From Flaviaestuariibacter sp. (GTDB lineage Bacteria; Bacteroidota; Bacteroidia; Chitinophagales; Chitinophagaceae), in the NCBI GenBank assembly GCA_025963645.1, contig JAOQAI010000017.1, positions 124,001 to 188,000 on the forward strand: a stretch of DNA of 64,000 nt, in the 5' to 3' direction. Below the pieces are notes generated by a model. That model was not told where the DNA came from, ran no database searches, and saw only the letters and a program-made list of their open reading frames with translations. Both the position numbers and the translations under genes were made by a program. Shown piece by piece: positions 9,296 to 17,218 of the stretch (positions are counted from its first letter, which is position 1; each line of letters starts with the position of its first letter).

Positions 9296-9520
9296 TCAGG
9301 CTATTTGCTGGTTCTTGTTCTTGGCATGAATGTTAGAACCAATAGCGGCTATGACAATACCGGCAAGCAGCAGGTATAGCTTGCTAACATACACTTCAAA
9401 AATCTTTAAAAATCCGGCATCAATGGGTAACGGATTGGTCTCGCTCATAGCGATCTGCCCAATGTTTAGTGCGATGCAGGAACAACCGACCAGGATCAAC
9501 ATAATGCGTAACGCTTTCAT
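9296..9520 (-). CDS. Small two-span membrane protein
   Basis: 74 residues with two predicted membrane segments (~4-24, LRIMLILVGCSCIALNIGQI, and ~48-65, LYLLLAGIVIAAIGSNI) and a basic tail (HAKNKNQQIA). ATG at 9520. Family not recognised. A 68-residue frame at 9090-9296 overlaps its stop as TGATG, but that frame looks random. Confidence 0.55.
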   Translation of the reverse strand: MKALRIMLILVGCSCIALNIGQIAMSETNPLPIDAGFLKIFEVYVSKLYLLLAGIVIAAIGSNIHAKNKNQQIA

Positions 9521-9760
9521 AACATAAAGTTTAAAGATTAAGCAATGGCAATTATGAAACGGTGTTGTAAGGGTAGCGTGTAGCTTTCAGGGGATAAGGA
9601 TCGTTTCGCTAGGAAGCGATTATAAAAGTACTAAACTTTATAAATCAATAAATAATTAATTCTATGAGGTTTTACTTATATTTAAAATATTTATTTTTTG
9701 CGTATTCAAATGATTGCATTTGTGGCACCAGTTAATTTTTATCACTATTGATCAACTAAC

Positions 9761-9862
9761 ATGCGGAAGGATAAATACCGGAAGAAAGATCCCCTTATAA
9801 AAATATCAATCGTTTTGATCATTCTTATCCTCATATGTGTGGCGCTTTTATATTTAGATTAG
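9761..9862 (+). CDS. 33-residue single-span membrane microprotein
   Basis: Reads MRKDKYRKKDPLIK, then a hydrophobic segment of about 17 residues (ISIVLIILILICVALLY), then LD and TAG. The basic N-terminus and single helix match the gene at 9929-10039 in design, suggesting a related pair. The region around it is otherwise empty. Function unknown; the call rests only on the composition and the paired arrangement. Confidence 0.45.
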   Translation: MRKDKYRKKDPLIKISIVLIILILICVALLYLD

Positions 9863-9906
9863 ATAAGTCTTAACAGGCAAGGGAAATAGAGGAGCTTTCA
9901 GGAACT

Positions 9907-9914
9907 TACCTTTG
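9907..9914 (+). promoter_or_regulatory. Putative -7 box for the 36-residue microprotein gene
   Basis: TACCTTTG, an exact TAnnTTTG match, ends 14 bases before the ATG at 9929. This spacing recurs at other genes in the window. Confidence 0.5.
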
Positions 9915-9928
9915 CAAAAACTGACTGC

Positions 9929-10039
9929 ATGCCCAAAAGAATTGATCCACATAAGAAGAAGAGACCACTATTAACGGGCACGATCATTATTTTAGTTCTT
10001 TTTGCATTAGCGGTGGTTGTGATTTTGGCAAAAGCATAA
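9929..10039 (+). CDS. 36-residue single-span membrane microprotein
   Basis: Starts MPKRIDPHKKKRPLLTG and continues with a hydrophobic helix (TIIILVLFALAVVVILA) ending KA and TAA. A perfect -7 promoter box precedes it, which supports expression. It has the same plan as the gene at 9761-9862: a Lys/Arg-rich cytoplasmic end and one helix. No homologue is recognised. Confidence 0.5.
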   Translation: MPKRIDPHKKKRPLLTGTIIILVLFALAVVVILAKA

Positions 10040-10077
10040 GAATCTGTAAAATGAAGTTTTTTGAAATAGTTCTCCAT

Positions 10078-10107
10078 AAAAAAAGGTTCCAGCTGGAACC
10101 TTTTTTA
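10078..10107 (-). terminator. Bidirectional terminator between microprotein genes and tRNA
   Basis: A perfect palindromic hairpin (AAAAGGTTCC AGCT GGAACCTTTT) is flanked by A and T runs, so it can stop transcription both of the tRNA on the minus strand and of the plus-strand small genes. Confidence 0.85.
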
Positions 10108-10113
10108 TCAATG

Positions 10114-10187
10114 TGGACCCTGAGGGACTTGAACCCCCGACCCTCTGATTATGAGTCAGACGCTCTAACCAACTGAGCTAAGAGTCC
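10114..10187 (-). tRNA. tRNA with CAT anticodon (tRNA-Ile2 or elongator tRNA-Met)
   Basis: 74 bases on the minus strand. The acceptor GGACTCT/AGGGTCC pairs, the D-arm is AGCTCAGTTGGTTAGAGC, the anticodon stem-loop is TCTGACTCATAATCAGA with anticodon CAT, the T-loop is TTCAAGT, and the discriminator is A. The elements GACTCATAATC and TTCAAGTCC resemble E. coli tRNA-Ile2, in which C34 becomes lysidine, more than elongator tRNA-Met. The assignment is open. It is not initiator tRNA. Confidence 0.93.
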
Positions 10188-10242
10188 CTTACTGCAAGCA
10201 GTAAATAATTTTAACGGACGGCAAAAGTAGGAAAATCGAACC

Positions 10243-10488
10243 TTATTCCTTCACTTCTTCAAAATCAATATAATCGCCTTGCTGCTTTGGTTTGGAAGGC
10301 GAACCGGCTGAATGCCGGGCGGGCTCTTGGGGCTGACCATATTGACCCATTTGGCTGTTCATACGTTCCTGCATATCCCGAAAGCCGCGTTTTACCTGGC
10401 GGGTGGTGCGCCAAATGGGAACAACAAAATGGAAAATAAAGCGGTACAATATATAGGCTAAAAAAATGCAAAAAAGGGCCGTAAGCAT
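10243..10488 (-). CDS. DUF4834-family small membrane protein
   Basis: 81 residues: an N-terminal hydrophobic segment (LTALFCIFLAYILYRFIFHF), the motif FVVPIWRTTRQVKRGFRDMQ, then a Gln/Pro/Ser-rich stretch and the conserved acidic end GDYIDFEEVKE. This pattern is the Bacteroidota-specific DUF4834 family, of unknown function. A perfect -7 box lies only 8 bases upstream, implying a nearly leaderless mRNA. Confidence 0.8.
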   Translation of the reverse strand: MLTALFCIFLAYILYRFIFHFVVPIWRTTRQVKRGFRDMQERMNSQMGQYGQPQEPARHSAGSPSKPKQQGDYIDFEEVKE

Positions 10489-10495
10489 GATGCAC

Positions 10496-10503
10496 CAAAG
10501 GTA
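10496..10503 (-). promoter_or_regulatory. Putative -7 box for the DUF4834 gene
   Basis: On the minus strand it reads TACCTTTG (TAnnTTTG), 8 bases before the ATG at 10488. Confidence 0.5.
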
Positions 10504-10528
10504 AAGCCCTGAATTAACTAAAGATTCA

Positions 10529-10561
10529 TTTGGAAGATAATTAACGTAATCCTTACCTTCG
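10529..10561 (+). promoter_or_regulatory. Putative promoter of rimP-nusA-infB
   Basis: TTTG at 10529-10532 and TACCTTCG at 10554-10561 are separated by 21 bases. This is near the Bacteroidota consensus TTTG-N19/21-TAnnTTTG, with one mismatch in the -7 box. Confidence 0.55.
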
Positions 10562-10578
10562 TGCCGGAAAAGACGATG

Positions 10579-10605
10579 AGAAGGGAACGGAGAACGTTCC
10601 CTTCT
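10579..10605 (+). promoter_or_regulatory. Leader hairpin immediately upstream of rimP
   Basis: An 11-bp stem (AGAAGGGAACG / CGTTCCCTTCT) with a five-base loop ends 11 bases before the rimP ATG. It has no long T-run. It sits where it could affect ribosome access or act as a weak attenuator of the operon; that role is inference. Confidence 0.5.
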
Positions 10606-10616
10606 TCTATTTAACT

Positions 10617-11084
10617 ATGCAGACAGAAACTTTAGTAGAGACATTGACAGGCATGATAAATGACCTGTTGGCTGACCCAAAACACTTCCTTGTGGAAGTG
10701 CGCATCAAGCCGGTGAACAATGTCAAAGTGTTTATTGACAGCGACGAAGGCATTGCACTTGCGGAGCTGATCCGCTACAACCGCCAATTGAATAAACAGT
10801 TGGAAGAAAACCCGATTTTCCCTGGCGGCGATTATTCCCTTGAGTTTTCTTCACCCGGCCTGGATGAACCCCTGAAACTGCATCGCCAGTATAAAAAAAA
10901 TATTGGACGTTATGTAGATATCACGATGTTAGACGCTTCAAAAAAAGAGGGCAAACTGTTGGATACAACCGAAGATGGAATTATTGTGGAAACCGAAATG
11001 GGTAAAGGAAAGAAGAAAGAGATCAAACAGGAAACGATTTTATTCAACGATATAAAAAGTACAAAAATTCAAATCAAGTTTTAA
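10617..11084 (+). CDS. rimP: Ribosome maturation factor RimP
   Basis: 155 residues, normal family length. The N-terminal domain carries HFLVEVRIKPVNNVKVFIDS, followed by the family motif YSLEFSSPGLDEPLK, and the C-terminal SH3-like part has NIGRYVDITMLD. RimP assists 30S subunit maturation. The position directly before nusA and infB is the classic conserved order. The leader hairpin and promoter lie upstream. Confidence 0.95.
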   Translation: MQTETLVETLTGMINDLLADPKHFLVEVRIKPVNNVKVFIDSDEGIALAELIRYNRQLNKQLEENPIFPGGDYSLEFSSPGLDEPLKLHRQYKKNIGRYVDITMLDASKKEGKLLDTTEDGIIVETEMGKGKKKEIKQETILFNDIKSTKIQIKF

Positions 11085-11182
11085 GAGTGCTGCCAGCTAT
11101 CAGCCACAAGCTGCAAGACTTTATTTATGTCTTTTCCTGCTTGTAGCTAACAACTGACAGCTAAGAGCTAAATTCAAAAACT

Positions 11183-12436
11183 ATGGCAAGTATCAATCTC
11201 ATAGAAGCATTCCAGGAGTTTAAGGATGCGGAAAGCATTGACCGTCCCACCCTCATGCGTGTTGTGGAAGATGTTTTTAAAACCCTGCTACGCAAAAAGT
11301 ATGGCAGCGACGAAACCTTCGACGTTATCGTAAACGCCGAGAAAGGTGACCTGGAGATCTTCCGCCGCCGCACGATCGTGGAAGATGGAGACATTTACAA
11401 TACGCTGGAAGAGATTGAATACAGCAATGCCATTAAGATAGAGCCCGATTACCAGGTAGGTGAGGAATTGTATGAAGAAGTAAACCTCGAAGATTTTGGT
11501 CGTCGCGCTATACTGGCTGCCAAGCAAACCTTAGCCAGCCGCATAGCCGATCTGAAAAAGAACGTACTCGCTAAGAAATACGAAGACCGCGTTGGTGAGA
11601 TCATGTCCGCCGAGGTGTACCAGGTTTGGAAGAAAGAAATTCTTTTGCTGGACGAAGAAGGCAACGAATTGATCCTGCCAAAAAGCGAACAGATCCCACA
11701 GGACTATTTTAAGAAAGGAGAGAATATTCGTGCCGTGATCAAGAAAGTGGACATGAAGAATAACAACCCGGTTATCATTCTTTCCCGCACGTCACCGGAC
11801 TTCCTGGCAAAGCTGCTCGAAATAGAAGTGCCGGAGATCTTTGACGGCCTGATTGTTATAAAGAAAATAGTACGTGATCCGGGTGAAAGAGCAAAAGTGG
11901 CTGTGGAATCCTATGACGATCGTATTGACCCGGTGGGTGCCTGCGTGGGTATGAAAGGCAGCCGCATTCATGGCATTGTCCGCGAATTGAAAAATGAGAA
12001 TATTGACGTGATCAACTGGACCAGCAATACACAGTTGTTGATACAGCGGTCCCTGACGCCGGCTAAGATCACCACCATGAACCTCAATAATGAAGAGAAA
12101 CACGCGGCGGTTTATCTTAAACCCGACCAGGTTTCCTTAGCTATCGGTCGCCGCGGTGTCAACATCAAATTGGCCTGCGAATTGACGGGCTATGAGATTG
12201 ATGTGTATCGCGATAATGAAGGCGAAGTAGAAGAATTCGATATTGACCTGGAAGAGTTTTCCGATGAGATCGAGCCATGGATCATTGATGAATTGAAGCG
12301 GGTGGGCTGCGATACCGGAAGAAGCGTATTGAACCTGAGCGTGGATGAACTGGAAAGAAGAACAGACCTCGAGAAAGAAACCATCGCAGAAGTCAGAAGA
12401 GTGCTGCAGGCAGAATTTGAGCAGGACAATAAATAA
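11183..12436 (+). CDS. nusA: Transcription elongation/termination factor NusA
   Basis: 417 residues. The N-terminal RNA-polymerase-binding domain (INLIEAFQEFKDAESIDRPT), S1 domain (~135-200, IRAVIKKVDMKNNNPVIILS) and two KH domains (DPVGACVGMKGSRIHGI; SLAIGRRGVNIKLACELTGY) are present, with a C-terminal acidic helix-hairpin-helix-like segment. NusA modulates pausing, termination and antitermination. 98 bases separate it from rimP; they hold an imperfect inverted repeat built on CAGCTATCAG/CTGACAGCT-like sequence. Confidence 0.96.
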   Translation: MASINLIEAFQEFKDAESIDRPTLMRVVEDVFKTLLRKKYGSDETFDVIVNAEKGDLEIFRRRTIVEDGDIYNTLEEIEYSNAIKIEPDYQVGEELYEEVNLEDFGRRAILAAKQTLASRIADLKKNVLAKKYEDRVGEIMSAEVYQVWKKEILLLDEEGNELILPKSEQIPQDYFKKGENIRAVIKKVDMKNNNPVIILSRTSPDFLAKLLEIEVPEIFDGLIVIKKIVRDPGERAKVAVESYDDRIDPVGACVGMKGSRIHGIVRELKNENIDVINWTSNTQLLIQRSLTPAKITTMNLNNEEKHAAVYLKPDQVSLAIGRRGVNIKLACELTGYEIDVYRDNEGEVEEFDIDLEEFSDEIEPWIIDELKRVGCDTGRSVLNLSVDELERRTDLEKETIAEVRRVLQAEFEQDNK

Positions 12437-12528
12437 GTGAGTAGAGAATCGTGAGCGGTGAGTTTTTCAAAATACTCACTACCCCGCAACGGACCACTCA
12501 CATCAAACCGAATTATTAAAAAGCATTA

Positions 12529-15516
12529 ATGTCAGAAACAACAACACCCCGGTTAATGGCCGCCGCCAAAGAGTTCAACATTGGTAAGGATACCCTTGTG
12601 GATTTTTTGGTGGGGAAAGGGTTTAGTAAGGATGATCTGAAGCCGACATCAAAGCTCACGGAAGATATGTACCGGGCTTTGCAGGCAGGCTTCCAGGGCG
12701 ATAAGCAAGCCAAGATAAAAAGCGAGCAGATAGACCTGCCTATGAAGACGGCAGCGGAGATCCGCAAGCGCCGTGACGAAGAGGACCTTTCTTTCCGTAA
12801 AGAGGAAAAGAAAGTGGTGAAGAAAGAGGAACCGGCACCAGTAGCGGAAGCGCCTCTTGCACCAGCTCCGGAGCCAGTGTCCGAACCAATACCCGAACCC
12901 GCTCCGGCGCCGTCTCCAGTTCCCACACCCGAACCGGCGCCGATCGCGGTTCCAGCACCGGAAGTGCAGCCTCAGCCTCCTGTAGAAGAACCACCAACAG
13001 ATCAGCCGGAAATAGTGAAAGTGGAAGCCCCCGAGCTTGAGGGCCCGAAAGTGTTGGGCAATATTGATCTTTCTGCCATTGATTCCTCAACCCGCCCAAA
13101 AAAGGGAACGAAGAAGGCATCATCAAAGGCTGCGGAATCACCAAAAAAAGAACCGCCTGCACCACAAAAAGCACCAGAGCCTGTAAAAGAGCCGGAGGTG
13201 ATAGCGCCTGCGGCAGAAATGGCGCCGGAGCCTGTAGCGGAAACGCCGCCTGAACCAGAAGTAGTCATTGAAAACATCCAGGCAGAAAAGCTGGAAGGAC
13301 CGAAAGTATTAGGCAAGATTGATTTGCCGGTGGACAGCGATACGCGTCCGAAAGTAGATGAAAAGCGCAAGCGCAAGCGCATTCCCATCGAAAAGAAGGA
13401 TGGCCCTCCACAAGGTTTCCAAAGAGGACCTGCGGGTGGCGGCGCTGCTACGCCTTCTACTGGGCAGGGTGGCGGCGGACGCTTTACCATTAGCAAAAAT
13501 CCCGGCGGTGCTGGCGGTGCCGGTGCTCGCCCAGGTGGCGGCGGCCGTTTTGGTGCCACGCGACCAGGTTTTGCTAAGCGCGGTGACGACAATAAGCAGA
13601 TTGACGAGAAAGAGATTCAACGGAAGATACAGGAAACACAGGCGAAGTTGTCTGGTGGTACGGGTCGTGGTGGCGGACGCAATATGAAGAAAATGCGTCG
13701 CAACCTGCGGAACGAAGCGGCTAATGCTGCTGATGGAATGACCGACAGCAAACTACAGGTAACAGAGTTTATTTCTGTAAGCGAGTTGGCAAACCTGATG
13801 GATGTATCCTTTGCCGAGGTGATCGGTAAGTGTATGGGACTGGGCATCATGGTATCCATCAACCAGCGTCTTGATGCGGAAGTAATTGAATTGGTAGCTT
13901 CCGAGTTTGGTTTCGATGTCGAATTCATCGACATGGAAAAGCAAATGGAGATGGATGAAGAAGAGGATGTGGATGGCGAGGATGAATTACAGCCCCGCTC
14001 TCCCATCGTTACCATCATGGGTCACGTGGATCATGGTAAAACCTCGCTCCTCGATTATATCCGTAGCGCAACCGTAGTAGCTGGTGAGGCGGGTGGTATC
14101 ACCCAGCACATTGGTGCTTACCAGGTGAATTTGCCAAATGATAAAACGATAACCTTCCTCGATACGCCGGGTCACGAAGCCTTTACGGCGATGCGTGCCC
14201 GTGGTGCCAAGATCACGGACATCGCGGTGATCGTGATCGCGGCCGATGATGCCATCATGCCACAAACCCGTGAGGCTATTTCTCACGCACAAGCGGCTAA
14301 TGTACCCATGATCTTTGCGATCAATAAGATAGATAAGGACGGTGCGAACCCGGCAAAAATATATGAGCAATTGGCGAACATGAACATCCTGGTAGAAAGC
14401 TGGGGTGGTAAATTCCAGAGCCAGGAGCTTTCCGCCAAGCAAGGAATTGGTGTGGACCTTTTGCTGGAAAAGATCTTGCTGGAAGCGGAATTGCTGGAAC
14501 TGAAAGCCAACCCGGATCGTGAAGCGAACGGTAGCGTGGTGGAGGCTTCATTGGATAAAGGACGTGGCTTCGTAGCTACTATCCTTGTGCAAAATGGTAC
14601 GCTGAAGAATGGCGATCTTGTAGTGAGCGGACAGAATTACGGTCGCGTAAAAGCCATGTTCAACGAACGCAATAAAAAGGTGAGCAAGGCGGGCCCTTCC
14701 GCGCCGGTATTGATTCTTGGACTGAACGGTGCGCCGCAAGCGGGAGAAAAATTCAAGGTTTATGAAGATGAAGCCGAGGCAAAAGAAATAGCGAACCGCC
14801 GGGCACAGATCCTGCGGGAGCAAGGCATGCGGGCGAAGAAGCACATTACATTGGATGAGATCGGTCGCCGCTTGGCACTGGGCAACTTTAAAGAACTGAA
14901 AGTGATCATCAAAGGTGACGTGGACGGTTCGGTGGAAGCCTTGAGTGATTCTTTACAAAAACAGTCAACCGAAGAAATATTGGTGAGTGTGATCCATAAA
15001 GGCGTTGGTCAGATCAACGAAAGCGATATCGTATTGGCGGAAGCCTCCGATGCCATCGTGATCGGGTTCAACGTACGTCCTTCTTCACAAGCCAATAAAT
15101 TGGCTGAGAATGCGGGCATCGAGATCAAGTTATACTCTATTATCTACAACGCTATCGAAGAAATTCGCAGCGCGATGGAAGGTATGTTGGAGCCGAAGAC
15201 ACAGGAAAAGATCGTCGCCAACGTGGAGATCAAAGACGTCTTCAAATTCGACAAAGCTACGGTGGCTGGTTGCGTGGTGTTGGATGGCAAGATCAAACGC
15301 GATAACAAGATTCGTTTGATTCGGGATGGTATCGTGGTTTACCCAACTGGCGAAGGCGCCTCTGCCGAACTCGGCTCCCTGAAACGTTACAAAGACGACG
15401 TGAAGGAAGTCTTGAACGGCATGGAGTGCGGTTTGACCATTAAAAATTACAACGATATCAAAGCCGGTGACATTGTAGAAGCCTACGAGTTGGAAGAGGT
15501 GAAGCGGACGCTGTAA
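12529..15516 (+). CDS. infB: Translation initiation factor IF-2
   Basis: 995 residues, long for bacteria because of an extended N-terminus. The IF2_N domain (~1-55) is followed by a Pro/Ala/Glu-rich linker (~95-270), two copies of a short motif LEGPKVLG(N/K)IDL (~170 and ~258), a Lys/Arg patch ([12 protein letters not shown]) and a Gly/Arg-rich region with [20 protein letters not shown] (~295-400). The G domain has GHVDHGKT at 498-505, DTPGHEAF and NKID. Domains II-IV follow to the end. IF-2 delivers initiator tRNA to the ribosome. The linker is low-complexity and typical of Bacteroidota. Confidence 0.97.
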   Translation: MSETTTPRLMAAAKEFNIGKDTLVDFLVGKGFSKDDLKPTSKLTEDMYRALQAGFQGDKQAKIKSEQIDLPMKTAAEIRKRRDEEDLSFRKEEKKVVKKEEPAPVAEAPLAPAPEPVSEPIPEPAPAPSPVPTPEPAPIAVPAPEVQPQPPVEEPPTDQPEIVKVEAPELEGPKVLGNIDLSAIDSSTRPKKGTKKASSKAAESPKKEPPAPQKAPEPVKEPEVIAPAAEMAPEPVAETPPEPEVVIENIQAEKLEGPKVLGKIDLPVDSDTRPKVDEKRKRKRIPIEKKDGPPQGFQRGPAGGGAATPSTGQGGGGRFTISKNPGGAGGAGARPGGGGRFGATRPGFAKRGDDNKQIDEKEIQRKIQETQAKLSGGTGRGGGRNMKKMRRNLRNEAANAADGMTDSKLQVTEFISVSELANLMDVSFAEVIGKCMGLGIMVSINQRLDAEVIELVASEFGFDVEFIDMEKQMEMDEEEDVDGEDELQPRSPIVTIMGHVDHGKTSLLDYIRSATVVAGEAGGITQHIGAYQVNLPNDKTITFLDTPGHEAFTAMRARGAKITDIAVIVIAADDAIMPQTREAISHAQAANVPMIFAINKIDKDGANPAKIYEQLANMNILVESWGGKFQSQELSAKQGIGVDLLLEKILLEAELLELKANPDREANGSVVEASLDKGRGFVATILVQNGTLKNGDLVVSGQNYGRVKAMFNERNKKVSKAGPSAPVLILGLNGAPQAGEKFKVYEDEAEAKEIANRRAQILREQGMRAKKHITLDEIGRRLALGNFKELKVIIKGDVDGSVEALSDSLQKQSTEEILVSVIHKGVGQINESDIVLAEASDAIVIGFNVRPSSQANKLAENAGIEIKLYSIIYNAIEEIRSAMEGMLEPKTQEKIVANVEIKDVFKFDKATVAGCVVLDGKIKRDNKIRLIRDGIVVYPTGEGASAELGSLKRYKDDVKEVLNGMECGLTIKNYNDIKAGDIVEAYELEEVKRTL

Positions 15517-15517
15517 A

Positions 15518-15555
15518 CACCTCACCCTTGCCCTCTCCTCGTAGGAGAGGGAACA
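15518..15555 (+). repeat. REP-like element, left copy
   Basis: 38 bases reading CACCTCACCC ... CCTCTCCTCGTAGGAGAGGG, with an internal palindrome. A near-identical inverted copy lies at 15664-15701; together they bracket the infB terminator. Confidence 0.8.
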
Positions 15556-15583
15556 ACATATGCCAGCTTAAACGATCATAATT

Positions 15584-15624
15584 AAAGTCCCTCAACCTCT
15601 CCAATGTTGAGGGACTTTTCTTTT
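15584..15624 (+). terminator. Terminator after infB
   Basis: A 13-bp perfect stem (AAAGTCCCTCAAC / GTTGAGGGACTTT) with a nine-base loop is followed by a T-rich run, 68 bases after the infB stop. Confidence 0.9.
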
Positions 15625-15663
15625 CAGTAATACTGACACTAGTAGCGTGGTCTGTGCAGTAGC

Positions 15664-15701
15664 TGTTCCCTCTCCTACGAGGAGAGGGTTAGGGTGAGGT
15701 G
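15664..15701 (-). repeat. REP-like element, right (inverted) copy
   Basis: This is the inverted partner of 15518-15555, differing at only a couple of positions (CCCTTG versus CCCTAA in the element's orientation). It lies in the upstream region of the surA-like gene. Confidence 0.8.
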
Positions 15702-15776
15702 TCTAAACCTTTTGTTAATCCCCTTATCCCCGCAGGGTTTATCCTTCAGAACGCATATTTTTGGCTTACACGTATT

Positions 15777-17144
15777 ATGAAAAAAATATTTTTCCTCCTG
15801 ATAAGCGCTGCAGCATTGGCCACTACCGCTTTTGCACAACCTAAAAAGATCGTTGCCGACAGAATCTTAGGTGTGGTAGGCGACCGTATCATTCTTGAAT
15901 CTGACATCAAAAATGCCATTGCGGATGCGCAGCGCCAGGGCGGTACGCTTCCGGAGAACCCGGAATGCGTGATCATGGAGCAAGCCTTTGTTTCTAAAGT
16001 GCTGATGATGCAGGCTGAAAAGGATTCGCTACCGGTAGGAGAAGATGAAATTGAAGCAGAACTGGATCAACGGGTCCGTTATTTTATTAATGCCTATGGC
16101 ACACAGGAAGAATTGGAGCGCATTGCCGGTAAAACCATTTACCAGATCAAGGACGATGCCCGCGAATCAGTAAAGGAAAACAAGATGGCGCAGGCCATGC
16201 AACGGAAGATCGTAGAAAATGTCCGCATCACACCTACCGAGGCACAGGCGTATTTTAATAAAATTCCGAAAGACAGCCTGCCGTTTTTTGAAACCGAAGT
16301 GGAGATCGGCCAGATCGTAGTATATCCGAAAGCCTCCCGCGAACTGGAGAAATATGTGATTGACGAGATGCAGAATTACAAGCGCCAGATCGAAGCCAAG
16401 ACGGCAACGTTCGAGCAATTGGTAAAAAACTATTCTGAAGATCCGGGCTCTAAAGACCGCGGGGGTCAATACCAGGTAAGCCGAACCGAAAAGATCTGGG
16501 ACCCGGCTTTTTTATCCGGTGCTTTTCGATTGAAGGAAGGCGAGATATCCAATGTTATTAAATCAAAATCGGGTTATCACCTCATACAAATGATGCAGCG
16601 CAATGGCGATAACGCAGTGGTGCGTCATATTCTTCGCAAAGCGCCGGTTACTGATGAAGAAATTCGCCAGGGAAAAGCAAAGCTGGATTCAGTGCGGGCA
16701 AAGCTGATCACCGGGAGTATTGATTTTAATACAGCAGCCGGCCGTTACAGCGATGACGAGACCGCTAAATTTTCCGGGCCGTATATCACCAGCCGCGATG
16801 GCGATACGTATAACACGATTGATGAATTGGACAAGGAAGTGGTGGCACAATTAGGTACGCTTCGCGTTGGCGAATATTCTCAGCCTTTGGCCTTCACCAA
16901 CGAACGCAGCGATAAGGGTGTACGCATTCTTTACCTGAAATCCCGTACAGAACCACACAGGCTAAACTTAAAAGACGATTATAATAAAATTTCGCAAGCC
17001 GCCCTCGAAGAAAAGAAAGCAACTGTTTTGGAAAAATGGCTGAAAGGCAATATGTCCAATTACTATATCATGCTCGATCCAAGCATTAACCAATGCGGGC
17101 AATTGCAAAAGTGGTCGGATGCCAGTAAAATTGCTTCTAAATAG
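15777..17144 (+). CDS. SurA/PpiC-type periplasmic peptidyl-prolyl isomerase
   Basis: 455 residues from the ATG at 15777, which gives a clean signal peptide (MKKIFFLLISAAALATTAFA); an upstream in-frame start would place it behind extra non-signal residues. The SurA N-domain is KKIVADRILGVVGDRIILES. One PpiC rotamase domain (~180-290) holds YSEDPGSKDRGGQYQ and LKEGEISNVIKSKSGYHLIQ. A second, degenerate one follows (VRHILRKAPVTDEEIRQGKA ... YSDDETAKFSG). SurA-like chaperones escort outer-membrane proteins. Related genes often occur in tandem in Bacteroidota; only one is present here. Confidence 0.9.
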   Translation: MKKIFFLLISAAALATTAFAQPKKIVADRILGVVGDRIILESDIKNAIADAQRQGGTLPENPECVIMEQAFVSKVLMMQAEKDSLPVGEDEIEAELDQRVRYFINAYGTQEELERIAGKTIYQIKDDARESVKENKMAQAMQRKIVENVRITPTEAQAYFNKIPKDSLPFFETEVEIGQIVVYPKASRELEKYVIDEMQNYKRQIEAKTATFEQLVKNYSEDPGSKDRGGQYQVSRTEKIWDPAFLSGAFRLKEGEISNVIKSKSGYHLIQMMQRNGDNAVVRHILRKAPVTDEEIRQGKAKLDSVRAKLITGSIDFNTAAGRYSDDETAKFSGPYITSRDGDTYNTIDELDKEVVAQLGTLRVGEYSQPLAFTNERSDKGVRILYLKSRTEPHRLNLKDDYNKISQAALEEKKATVLEKWLKGNMSNYYIMLDPSINQCGQLQKWSDASKIASK

Positions 17145-17196
17145 TAGGTTGGGGCGTCTCAATCTGTTCTTTTAAAGAAGTATCTTTTAGTAGCAG

Positions 17197-17204
17197 TAGC
17201 TTTG
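17197..17204 (+). promoter_or_regulatory. Putative -7 box for the three-PAS kinase gene
   Basis: TAGCTTTG matches TAnnTTTG and ends 14 bases before the GTG start at 17219. Confidence 0.5.
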
Positions 17205-17218
17205 CTTAAACTCTATAT

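Noticed and set aside
9090..9296. 68-residue frame overlapping the stop of the small membrane protein gene (TGATG)
   Set aside because: Its composition looks random (no signal, domain or helix pattern) and no promoter or SD is visible.
13002..13592. 196-residue antisense frame inside infB
   Set aside because: It is a shadow of the low-complexity Pro/Gly-rich linker of IF-2; a Ser/Gly/Pro-only sequence is expected from its complement.
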